Positions 7,601 through 13,870 of a stretch of DNA of 13,870 nucleotides are shown here, one piece after another. The notes under the pieces are model-generated. The model did no database searches, was not told the DNA's origin, and saw only the letters and a program-made list of their open reading frames with translations. The stretch is from Methanobacteriota archaeon (GTDB lineage Archaea; Thermoplasmatota; Poseidoniia; Poseidoniales; Poseidoniaceae): positions 1 to 13,870 of the forward strand of contig PAMN02000057.1 of assembly GCA_002707335.2 (NCBI GenBank), read 5' to 3'. The position numbers were made by a program, and so were the translations under genes. Every line of letters starts with the position of its first letter. Position 1 is the stretch's first letter.

Positions 7601-9414
7601 ACATTTTGGTCCTCGTTAGCACTTCCAGCCACATCAGTCCATGCTAGGGTCACATCTAATCCCGCTGATGGGTCAATTTCGAACTGATATAACATAGAGA
7701 AACCAGCCGATATTGTTCTTGAATTTTCAAAATATGTTTCTAGATCATTTCCGTTATGCTTAGGCATCAAGGAATTAGATACTGAAATTTGTCCCCAGCC
7801 TTCTTCAGCATTGGGAATATTAGGCGCTCCAAGGTCTGTTGCACCGTTTATTGTAGCAGCTTTGAGGAGAGAGGATGTGGGGGCCGAAATTCCAACTTCT
7901 TCTCGTAAGTATTCTCTGATTAGTGATATTGAACCACCTGCTACTGCTGTCGCTTGACTGGTTCCTGACAACGTCATGTACATGCCATTACCATTTGCGT
8001 GAGTTCCACTCCCACAATTTCCTCCAATTGCAATTGCTGCCTCTTGGGCTCTACCAGAACATATCAAAACCCCTGGTGCAACCAAGTCAGGTTTAACCCT
8101 GCCATCTTTCGAGTATCCATTTGCGGAGAAATTTGCAACCTCACCTGATGAACTTGTCGTTGATGCCCCAATTGATAGGCCGTTTTTTGCAGTGGATGGA
8201 GCCATAACATTCGATGATTGTTGGTTTTGATTGTCACCTGCAGTAAAGATTGGAAGTAAGTCGGGGTTATCCTTGACAAAAATATCTACTGACCTTGAGT
8301 CTGGAGTATACTGGCCATAGTAACCGTTTAGACCCCAAGCGTTTACTGAAATTCGTGAACCTTCTTGTTCAGCATGCTTCAACATGTCGTAAATGGAACC
8401 CAATCTTCCAAATGCACCTGAGGGGTCATGCTCAAGAGCATATGCAACAATGTAAGCTTCTGGGGCAATTCCAATTGCTGATGAATTACCAGTCCCGTCA
8501 CCTGCAAGGGTTATGGCAATGTGTGTACCGTGACCGGAATTAGAATCCGCAGGACTCGGATCAAGACCAAACTGCGTGTAAACTCCTGCAATTCTACCAA
8601 CGAGGTCAGGGTGGTCTTGGTCAATTCCCGTATCTGTGAAAGAAATCTTTTCCCCCGAACCATCTAATCCCAATGAGGAATTGATTATCTCTGGTATACC
8701 TACAACGGCTCCAGCAACAGCATTGGTTAGACGTAGTTCCGAGGTAGGTTGTGACCAAATAACCCTACCATCTTGAGCAAGGAAATTTAGGTCTATTTTT
8801 CCTTGTATTTCACACAAATGCTGCCCACACCATGCCTCATCTGCTCCGTTTAGAACAAGGTCTGCAACTAAATCATCAAGTGCTTCAGATTTCAAATCTG
8901 GTGCAGGAATTATTGCAATCAAGTTACTTCTAGAACTCAAATCATTAGAGACTCTCCATCCAGGCATCATTGGGCCTGCCCATCTAATTTGTTCTTCATC
9001 CTGTATTCTTTCTAAATCATGAGGATTGTCTAATCTAACCAACCAATTTGAAGATCCCAAATTATCTAAGATGAATAAATTGTATTCATTTGTGATTTCG
9101 TCGAATGATTTCTGATTATGCTCTTTGAATTGAATAATTGCCATTCCGGTATCCATGTAGTCGTTATGTTTGTCAAACTTGGATTTAGGAATCTCATCAA
9201 ATAACGGGTCAAAAATGGCTGATTCTAGATAGATATTGTAATCTAATGACTTTAGACCTGTCAAAACAGTTGATGTAGGTTCTAGTTGATGCCAATTAGA
9301 ATCACTAACCTTTGTGGGTTCAGCATTCGGTTTTGTATCACTTTGAATGGCGCCAACTAAAGGTGCAATAAACATCACAATTGCAATGAATAACGCCTTT
9401 CTATGTGCCAACAT
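4645..9414 (-). CDS. Giant secreted, membrane-anchored subtilisin-like (S8) protease
   Basis: A predicted cell-surface serine protease of 1589 residues. A signal peptide (about 1-22, ending VGA) is followed by a propeptide-like region (about 25-230) and a subtilase domain with Asp261 (FTDTGID), His295 (SGHGTH) and Ser486 (LSGTSQATA). The usual oxyanion Asn is replaced by Asp394 within AGDNQ. Downstream come a jelly-roll/P-like domain (about 555-685), a CARDB-like domain (about 705-805) and several Ig-like beta-sandwich modules (about 955-1415), some resembling NPCBM-associated (NEW3) domains. One membrane helix (about 1424-1448) precedes a Pro-rich cytoplasmic tail with three VP(M/L)GRPP repeats and the end PPGWTMQQWQYYG. 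All eight cysteines lie outside the membrane as four close pairs. The ATG at 9414 gives a clean signal peptide; the longer frame starts at TTG. The likely role is degradation of environmental protein. It follows gap by 56 bases. Confidence 0.92.
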   Translation of the reverse strand: MLAHRKALFIAIVMFIAPLVGAIQSDTKPNAEPTKVSDSNWHQLEPTSTVLTGLKSLDYNIYLESAIFDPLFDEIPKSKFDKHNDYMDTGMAIIQFKEHNQKSFDEITNEYNLFILDNLGSSNWLVRLDNPHDLERIQDEEQIRWAGPMMPGWRVSNDLSSRSNLIAIIPAPDLKSEALDDLVADLVLNGADEAWCGQHLCEIQGKIDLNFLAQDGRVIWSQPTSELRLTNAVAGAVVGIPEIINSSLGLDGSGEKISFTDTGIDQDHPDLVGRIAGVYTQFGLDPSPADSNSGHGTHIAITLAGDGTGNSSAIGIAPEAYIVAYALEHDPSGAFGRLGSIYDMLKHAEQEGSRISVNAWGLNGYYGQYTPDSRSVDIFVKDNPDLLPIFTAGDNQNQQSSNVMAPSTAKNGLSIGASTTSSSGEVANFSANGYSKDGRVKPDLVAPGVLICSGRAQEAAIAIGGNCGSGTHANGNGMYMTLSGTSQATAVAGGSISLIREYLREEVGISAPTSSLLKAATINGATDLGAPNIPNAEEGWGQISVSNSLMPKHNGNDLETYFENSRTISAGFSMLYQFEIDPSAGLDVTLAWTDVAGSANEDQNVSKLVNDLDLELITPNGVTYKGNVFSSGESIPNGNSDSTNNIERIKLLPNSALATGKWQLKVSHKGGLDQSFSLVVTGDATIDLKSDLTTFDGSIFPSSESPLVNDLITLRLSWLNQGTTDSGQFRVLLEDLTEGTTLYEGNRSSLAPGQIDSFSLYHTFTSTGDHNLRLTIDSDNDVVEINDESNGINNNIRERNIVVSALGLRLVTLDSNGQENSNLVNQTMSPAVSEGYTWPVVLKHEGTGNQSVSLHISQVQTPSPIRSDVLLPPTDTWSRYSDLSGPFTMSPMGDDGDKIYLNITMNDDDADLSGQTPRFAMSGTYVMDVTAKYSGNPGVKHIIRLKLVVEEVKNAQVAAAGTSGLEAQPGGFTAFSISVRNVGNSPAVYDLDCSSDNRWQVQLGQSNSSSYSFEALDILEYLPMQVRLYVPSVDNGTPLAGSTDSVTCYVTSEGDPNLNISETVVLTVKALESFETHLFDQDGNIIGPASIAKDVSVETAERFNLSLEIINTGNAPLDLSVRVSPELTTWTLQVHHESETQSREVSVILGAGEQSVVKIEVLVSPVAARNDENSLSIKTSQSPSNFIINETKLVVRDELGLSMLSENGSYFDISVNGDFSYNTLKVENIGNSPISITWSNSIAPDGWEIGFVAPPTYLEPRTEVDVELGIKPPVNQPANSNAFEVGVYATIDNGFESMQVVETYVIRVLETSECSISFDETLKPLLGVERDGSSSQDVTLTNVGNIPLTTNLEASTEASGWKITMSENSIENLQPGESMDVAVTVKSNENTETGKKEIDFRCGADSVILELSVANTKSQGGLFGIVSPAVGYSIVGVIILLGAIVGYRIKRSAPKDYSGEELVAPDAHVIPDDGARMQNVMDSVVGQESLAGGSVSAEEIAQALATSMPSLPPAPPAVPMGRPPSKVPLGRPPAPVPMGRPPAAAPPAVAPPVVQNQGPPLPPGGLPPGWTMQQWQYYGHQWLAQQGQQ
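4790..4866 (-). repeat. 27-base tandem repeat, three copies, in the protease tail
   Basis: On the plus strand, units beginning GGCC(G)(T/G/A)CC start at 4793, 4820 and 4847, exactly 27 bases apart. They encode the 9-residue unit beginning VP(M/L)GRPP at residues 1518, 1527 and 1536 of the S8 protease. Copies have diverged at several positions, so this is an old duplication rather than a recent slippage. Confidence 0.75.
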
Positions 9415-9470
9415 ACCAATCCCGACAATGCATCTATACTTCAATGCAAGCCTAATATGCTTACAATTAA

Positions 9471-10505
9471 TCAATCAAATAATGCGGAAATTGCCGCATC
9501 AGTTTTGGCCACTGAAGCCTTCCAGTCTGATTCAGTACCCATCAGCGCCCTAATCGCATCAATATTCTCAGGAATTACGTCTGACTCCTGGTGTATAGCT
9601 TGGAAATAGTACAGATTATTATCAACTAATTTTACCCCATCCTCCCAGACAAAAATCTCGTGAAGATCGCCCCAAGTTCGACCGATGTCTCTTGCAAATT
9701 CCATAACTTCTGCTGTCGTTGTAATTCCTGTTTCATTACCATTCATTACTATCACACGTGGCTGATTTTTCCACATTTCAATAATGCTCTCAGTTGTCAT
9801 TCCATGACCATCTGGCAATGTGGCGACAATTGAATGGACATGCATAATTGTGGTTGGGACTGCAACTGCGAGTGAGTTAATGTTAATTTCAGGTTTTACA
9901 GTCATAACATCAGGTCCATGGTGACTAGGTACTTTCAGGACTGGCTTAATTGCATTTATTGGTCCCTTTTTGGAATCGCCTGGGTCTGCTGCTCTTCGAA
10001 TCATTGTACATTCAACACTTAACGAACCACAAGCCTCATACAAAGGCACAAGAGTTCTCGATAGACCTGTTGTGTTACAAGAAACTACCCTGGTTCCCTC
10101 TGCATTCATATTCTGCATATGATTTGCGCAAGAAGTGTAAGACAAGCCAGTCATTGCGTGCTTTTCTCCTCCTTGAAAAATCCATTTTACTCCAGCATCC
10201 TGGTATTTTTGTTTATTTTCAGCACCCAATTTTCCAGGTGAACAATCAATCACAATATCTGCTGCTGCCATTAGGTCTTTTAGCCCGCCCTTACAGTCAT
10301 AGCCTGCTTCTCCGAAGGCTGATATTTTGTCTGCATCATCGAATGTACAGTATAAGGGGTAGCCTTTTCTGACAGCCAAATCGCAACCAAAGGAAGGCCT
10401 TGTTTTTGTCACGCCGATAATTTCCATGTCATCTTGACATGAAACCGCGTCTGCAACGCGCTTTCCAATTGTTCCATATCCATTTATTGCGACCTTAATT
10501 GTCAT
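9471..10505 (-). CDS. gap: Archaeal type II glyceraldehyde-3-phosphate dehydrogenase
   Basis: The enzyme interconverts glyceraldehyde-3-phosphate and 1,3-bisphosphoglycerate with NAD(P) in glycolysis or gluconeogenesis. The 344-residue product has the nucleotide-binding start INGYGTIGKRVADAV, the archaeal signature GVTKTRPSF, and the catalytic Cys143 within SCNTTGLSR, followed by the archaeal-type catalytic domain (MIRRAADPGDSKKGP, HHGPD). Length and sequence match the archaeal class and not the bacterial/eukaryotic GapA class. Two ATGs are available. I chose 10505 (MTIKVAIN), because the first Rossmann strand begins there in the family; the ATG at 10514 adds only MRD. The gene is the first of the minus-strand run and is divergent from the beta-helix protein gene, with an inverted repeat over its start region. 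Confidence 0.95.
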   Translation of the reverse strand: MTIKVAINGYGTIGKRVADAVSCQDDMEIIGVTKTRPSFGCDLAVRKGYPLYCTFDDADKISAFGEAGYDCKGGLKDLMAAADIVIDCSPGKLGAENKQKYQDAGVKWIFQGGEKHAMTGLSYTSCANHMQNMNAEGTRVVSCNTTGLSRTLVPLYEACGSLSVECTMIRRAADPGDSKKGPINAIKPVLKVPSHHGPDVMTVKPEININSLAVAVPTTIMHVHSIVATLPDGHGMTTESIIEMWKNQPRVIVMNGNETGITTTAEVMEFARDIGRTWGDLHEIFVWEDGVKLVDNNLYYFQAIHQESDVIPENIDAIRALMGTESDWKASVAKTDAAISALFD

Positions 10506-10511
10506 GTCTCT

Positions 10512-10540
10512 CATTTTGAGCCCTACGCGTAACTCAAATG
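10512..10540. promoter_or_regulatory. Inverted repeat over the gap start, possible operator
   Basis: CATTTTGAG (10512-10520) and CTCAAATG (10533-10540) form an inverted repeat with a one-base bulge. They flank a spacer holding the palindrome ACGCGT (10525-10530) almost at the centre of symmetry. The first ATG of gap lies within one arm. It could bind a dimeric regulator or form a hairpin in the gap leader. Function is inferred only. Confidence 0.3.
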
Positions 10541-10553
10541 AACCTTGTCATGG

Positions 10554-10560
10554 TAAAATA
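10554..10560 (+). promoter_or_regulatory. TATA-like element of the plus-strand operon
   Basis: TAAAATA lies about 25-28 bases before the ATG at 10585. This is the spacing expected of an archaeal TATA box for a leaderless transcript starting at that ATG. Read on the other strand, the same bases give TATTTTA, which could serve gap with a short leader. Confidence 0.35.
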
Positions 10561-10584
10561 TCCCTAAATCCAAGCAAACTGTTG

Positions 10585-12120
10585 ATGAAAGAGAACTTTA
10601 CCGCCAGTATAATGGCAAGCGTGGACGAGTTGGTCGCAAACTCGATGAGTATTAATTCGAGATTACCTGCACAATTGGAAAAAGCACTCGAAAGAAACAT
10701 TGTCTTGCGAATTGGTTGGACTACAAGTGGGGAACCAGTACCTAAGGAAGGTGAACTTGGTCTATGCCCTAATCTTCCTGATGGCTCAAAGGTACGGAGT
10801 TTGGGCTACCTTGGTTCATTTACAGCAGCATTTGGCAATGGTGGCACTTTTACACATCAAGGAGAGACCGGTTCATTCCTTGGTGCAGGAAACAACGGCA
10901 ACAAAATAACCTGCGAAAGAAGTGCAGGAGATTGTGTTGGATATGCGCAAAAATCAGGCATCATTACTGTTCTTGATGGTGTTGGAAATGATGCTGGATC
11001 TAAAATGACAGGAGGTGTCTTAGTTGTTAGAGGTAGTGCAGGTTTGAGAATCGGCGGTGGAATGTTAGGTGGAGACATAATCATTCACGGCGATGTCGGG
11101 AGCGACCCCGGAGCAGGAATGCGAGGAGGACGAATTATCATCAACGGAAGATGCCCTCCCCCTCCGCCAGGGGTTAATCTAAGACCTCTCGATAAAAGTG
11201 AAGTCAAGAAAATTAATGATTTGTTAGGTGATGACGATTTACACATTCCTGCTGATGCAGTATGCCTTGAATCCGATGGCACACATGTTGTAGCAAAGAT
11301 GGCAGTTTGTACCGAAGATTTTAGTGGCATATCGATTGTACCAGCAACGACTAACCATAATCCAGAATATTCAACCTGTGATACTGTGACTCTAATTGGG
11401 GAAGAGGGAAGCCTGGCTTTACCAATCCCACTATTACCGTATATTCCAGAAGGCGTTACTGATGATTTGTTTCATCCATGCTTGGTAGGAAAAACACCAA
11501 GGGATTGTGATATTGTTCTAATCGACTCAGCAAACTTCTCAGATGCAGCAAATTTAGTGGCCAATTGTGCAGGATTTGCAATTGACCTCGATTCACTGCC
11601 TAGGCTGGACGGCGCTGCTTTGGATGGCCTTTTAGTTGCACTGCGGTGCATTGCGAAATCTGATGCAAAAGTTATGTTAGTTAGAAGTGTGACTCAAACA
11701 AATTCAATACATCATGAAATTAATCACCATGGTTGTGATGTTGGAATTAGTGTTTTAGATGACGGTAGTGGATTATCTGCACCTGCATCCCTGCCGGCAA
11801 TCGGGAAGTCAGCATCAGGTTTAGAAAATGGCCGATTAGCATCAATATGGTTGCCCTGGTCAGCGACTAGCGAAGATATGATAATCGCATGTTGCTCAAA
11901 TATTTCTTTCATTGTATGTCATGCACCGGACGAAAATTTATCTGGATGGCTATCTCAAGTAAGTGCTGATTTATCTGCGCACCTCAATAGAATTGGACTA
12001 AATTCGATAGATGCTTTAACTCGTTCGAACCTCAGAGCTTGCGATCAAGATACTGCTGCTGTAAGTGGCTTAAGACTAGCAGGATATGACCGCCCGCTAC
12101 CTCATTGGTTTGCAAGGTGA
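10585..12120 (+). CDS. GXGXG beta-helix (GltB/FwdC-type) protein with glutamate-synthase-like C-terminal half
   Basis: The product is 512 residues from this start. Residues about 73-193 form the Gly-rich right-handed beta-helix found at the C-terminus of glutamate synthase and in formylmethanofuran dehydrogenase subunit C (turns such as GGVLVVRGSAG, GGGMLGGDIIIHGDVG, GGRIIING). A CPPPPPG stretch and a short linker follow. Residues about 235-512 loosely resemble the FMN barrel of glutamate synthase (a DDGSGLSAPASLPAIG segment where the family has its Gly-rich phosphate-binding region, and a terminal IGLNSIDALTRSNLRA helix), but the iron-sulfur Cys signature CHxNTCPVG is absent. Catalytic activity is therefore doubtful. 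The longest frame starts at 10504 but overlaps the gap start; 10585 fits the TATA element, and 10612 is the other candidate. pheT follows after 4 bases. Substrate and role are unknown. Confidence 0.75.
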   Translation: MKENFTASIMASVDELVANSMSINSRLPAQLEKALERNIVLRIGWTTSGEPVPKEGELGLCPNLPDGSKVRSLGYLGSFTAAFGNGGTFTHQGETGSFLGAGNNGNKITCERSAGDCVGYAQKSGIITVLDGVGNDAGSKMTGGVLVVRGSAGLRIGGGMLGGDIIIHGDVGSDPGAGMRGGRIIINGRCPPPPPGVNLRPLDKSEVKKINDLLGDDDLHIPADAVCLESDGTHVVAKMAVCTEDFSGISIVPATTNHNPEYSTCDTVTLIGEEGSLALPIPLLPYIPEGVTDDLFHPCLVGKTPRDCDIVLIDSANFSDAANLVANCAGFAIDLDSLPRLDGAALDGLLVALRCIAKSDAKVMLVRSVTQTNSIHHEINHHGCDVGISVLDDGSGLSAPASLPAIGKSASGLENGRLASIWLPWSATSEDMIIACCSNISFIVCHAPDENLSGWLSQVSADLSAHLNRIGLNSIDALTRSNLRACDQDTAAVSGLRLAGYDRPLPHWFAR

Positions 12121-12121
12121 T
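12115..12121 (+). promoter_or_regulatory. Ribosome binding site of pheT
   Basis: AGGTGAT matches seven bases of the archaeal anti-Shine-Dalgarno complement (GGAGGTGATC). It overlaps the TGA stop of the preceding gene and ends 3 bases before the pheT ATG, pointing to coupled translation and fixing the start at 12125. Confidence 0.6.
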
Positions 12122-12124
12122 TAA

Positions 12125-13792
12125 ATGCCAACGATTAGTGTTAGTCAAGACCTTCTACGAGAATTCGTAGAAAATACTGGACGTAAACACGATGTCGAAG
12201 ATTTAGCATTCAGACTTCCTCTAATCGGAACGGACATCGATAAATGTGACGAAGAATCACTTGAAATTGAAATTTTTCCAGATAGACCTGACCTACTATC
12301 ACCAGAAACCTTGTTTCATGGCATGATGCCTTTTTTGCATAATTCTCCACCTAAACCAAGATTAAATGTTCAACCGGGCACAATATCGATGACTGTTTCG
12401 CCCGAACTGAAGAACATTCGCCCAATCATTCTTGCTGCCGTCGTCAGGGGAGTTTCAGTTGATGATGAGGTCATCAAAAGACTGATGGACCATCAGGAAA
12501 AACTACACTTCGCATTAGGAAGAGGAAGAAAGCGAGCTTCTATCGGAGTTCATGATTTGAAGAAAATTTCGCCACCATTTAGAGTTGAAGCAGTAAGACG
12601 CGATTACAAATTTATTCCACTCGCAAAGGATGAAGAAATGACAATTTCAGAAATTCTAGAAAAGCATCCGAAAGGAATTGAGTACAAAGATTTGCTAGAA
12701 GGAATGGAAAAGGTACCAGTGATTTTGGATTCTAATGATGCTGTGTTATCATTTCCTCCTATTATCAATGGTGATCATACAACTGTTACAACTTCAACCA
12801 GGGACATTTTTGTGGACGTCACAGGATTAGATATTCGCGCATGTGAATCGGCATTGATGTTGGTTTGCCTACAATTATCCGTTCTTGGAGGAAAGATTGA
12901 ATCTGTTAGAGTAAAAACCTGTGAAGGACAAGAATGGAGATTAAATGGTTCGCCAAAAGAGCATGTTGTTCCACGAAACATGGTAGAATCTATTCTTGGA
13001 AACTCATTTTCTGATGATGAAATTATTCAAGCGATACGCAGGATGGGAGGCATATACAATGGAGAAGATAAGAATGGATTATCGATTTCAATGCCTAGGT
13101 GGAGATTCGACATACTCCATCCTATCGATCTTGTTGAGGAAATTGCAATAGGCCATGGTTATGACGACCTTGCATATGATGTTCCCAAAGCACCATTAAC
13201 AGGAATCCCAAGGAAGGATGGACATCTGCGAAGAAGGATAAGAGATGGACTACAGGGATTAGGTTTGATGCAAATCCAATCATTAACTCTTTCAAATGAT
13301 GATGACCAATTTAATTTGGTTCGATGGAAGCCTGATGGGAAAATTACTCGGATGACTAATCCAATAACTACAGAACATACTATTCTCCGGCAAAATATTC
13401 TGCCAGGATTGTTACGTCTGTTAGCAGCAAATAGACATCATGACTTACCTCAAGGTGTGTACGAACTAGGAACTGTCGTCATTGACCATAAAAACCGAGA
13501 ACGGTTTTCTTTCCTAGTAGCTGAAAATTCAGGTGGTTTTGCATCACTTAGAGGACGAATTCAAGCATTAATGCGTGATTTGGGCTGTAAAGATTGGACG
13601 CTTGAGGCTATGAAAGATGGACCTTGGCTTGAGGGCAGAGGTGCTAAAATAATTGTTGAAGACAGAGTTATAGGACAATGTGGAGAAATTGACCCAAGTG
13701 TTTCAGAGTTATTCGAACTTAACGTCCCAATGAGTGGAGCACAAATTGATATTCAGGATTTATCTGAAGTCATTAAAGACCCCGTACATTGA
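12125..13792 (+). CDS. pheT: Phenylalanine-tRNA ligase beta subunit, archaeal type
   Basis: This is the beta chain of the alpha2-beta2 enzyme that charges tRNA-Phe. The 555 residues match the short archaeal/eukaryotic form, which lacks the N-terminal tRNA-binding extension of the bacterial subunit. Visible parts are an N-terminal region (1-80, with EIEIFPDRPDLLS), the B3/B4 editing-type domain (about 90-260, with GRGRKRASIGVHDLKKI and FPPIING), the B5 domain (about 275-350, with the acidic metal-site motif RWRFDILHPIDLVEEIAIGHGYDDL shortened to its key D329, D335, E338 and E339), and the catalytic-like B6/B7 core (about 365-550). The gene is complete. pheS is not in the window; it is often apart from pheT in archaea. 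It is translated 4 bases after the beta-helix protein gene, presumably from the same transcript. Confidence 0.96.
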   Translation: MPTISVSQDLLREFVENTGRKHDVEDLAFRLPLIGTDIDKCDEESLEIEIFPDRPDLLSPETLFHGMMPFLHNSPPKPRLNVQPGTISMTVSPELKNIRPIILAAVVRGVSVDDEVIKRLMDHQEKLHFALGRGRKRASIGVHDLKKISPPFRVEAVRRDYKFIPLAKDEEMTISEILEKHPKGIEYKDLLEGMEKVPVILDSNDAVLSFPPIINGDHTTVTTSTRDIFVDVTGLDIRACESALMLVCLQLSVLGGKIESVRVKTCEGQEWRLNGSPKEHVVPRNMVESILGNSFSDDEIIQAIRRMGGIYNGEDKNGLSISMPRWRFDILHPIDLVEEIAIGHGYDDLAYDVPKAPLTGIPRKDGHLRRRIRDGLQGLGLMQIQSLTLSNDDDQFNLVRWKPDGKITRMTNPITTEHTILRQNILPGLLRLLAANRHHDLPQGVYELGTVVIDHKNRERFSFLVAENSGGFASLRGRIQALMRDLGCKDWTLEAMKDGPWLEGRGAKIIVEDRVIGQCGEIDPSVSELFELNVPMSGAQIDIQDLSEVIKDPVH

Positions 13793-13870
13793 ATTATTTC
13801 ATAAGTAATTCACTTTTACTTCAATAGTCTCATATTTTATTCTTAGAACTAAATCGCATGTTTCTGCACA
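13793..13870 (+). other. A/T-rich region after pheT, weak terminator candidate
   Basis: The last 78 bases hold no gene. They contain T-rich tracts (CTTTTACTT near 13813, ATATTTTATTCTT near 13832) that could end the pheT transcript, but no long T run. Nothing else is visible before the window ends. Confidence 0.25.

Noticed and set aside
9415..9474. Longer protease N-terminus from a TTG at 9474
   Set aside because: It begins at TTG, adds a cysteine-containing basic stretch in front of a perfect signal peptide, and abuts the gap stop.
10504..10584. Upstream start of the beta-helix protein at 10504
   Set aside because: It would overlap the start codon of the divergent gap gene and run through the shared promoter. 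The added residues show no family likeness.
11085..11330. Minus-strand frames opposite the beta-helix gene
   Set aside because: They arise from the repetitive Gly codons of the GXGXG region and show no independent support.

Overview
The window looks like a chromosomal segment of an uncultivated marine euryarchaeon, most likely of the Marine Group II (Poseidoniia) type. The archaeal assignment rests on a type II (archaeal) glyceraldehyde-3-phosphate dehydrogenase, an archaeal-size PheT, an archaeal RNase P zinc-ribbon subunit (Rnp4/Rpr2) and a stand-alone CRM/YhbY RNA-binding protein. The narrower MGII assignment is an inference. It comes from moderate-to-low GC, a bacterial-style zinc-LID adenylate kinase, and a very large secreted, membrane-anchored subtilase ending in a Pro-rich tail with a W/Y/G-rich terminal motif. 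No tRNA, rRNA, CRISPR array, insertion sequence or prophage feature was recognised.

Layout. Positions 1-255 are more GC-rich than their surroundings (about 49% GC by hand count), carry several short hairpins and no convincing gene, and may be part of a structured RNA that I could not classify. They are separated from the first gene by an A/T-rich stretch that reads as a poly-T terminator on the minus strand. From about 10.5 kb down to 0.3 kb, seven genes lie head to tail on the minus strand: gap, a 1589-residue S8 protease, adk, rnp4, a YhbY-type protein, an ArsB/NhaD-family ion antiporter and a zinc-ribbon/TPR protein. Gaps are short (-8 to about 57 bases), so much of this may be co-transcribed. 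Divergently, on the plus strand, a protein combining a GltB/FwdC-type GXGXG beta-helix with a degenerate glutamate-synthase-like C-terminal half is followed after 4 bases by pheT.

Biology. The minus-strand cluster mixes central carbon metabolism (gap), nucleotide balance (adk), RNA maturation and ribosome assembly (rnp4, yhbY), ion homeostasis (antiporter) and extracellular protein degradation (S8 protease). This fits a protein-scavenging planktonic heterotroph. The least ordinary objects are the protease (four cysteine pairs confined to the outside domains, an Asp at the usual oxyanion Asn position, a 27-base tandem repeat and a peculiar cytoplasmic tail), the zinc-ribbon/acidic/TPR protein with a repeated LPFG motif, the reversed-order beta-helix/synthase-like fusion, and the possible RNA at the left edge. 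I did not find a clear-cut new defence or mobile system.

Several starts were moved inward from the longest open frame, because that frame began at TTG or GTG or ran through an upstream gene. The chosen start and reason are given for each.
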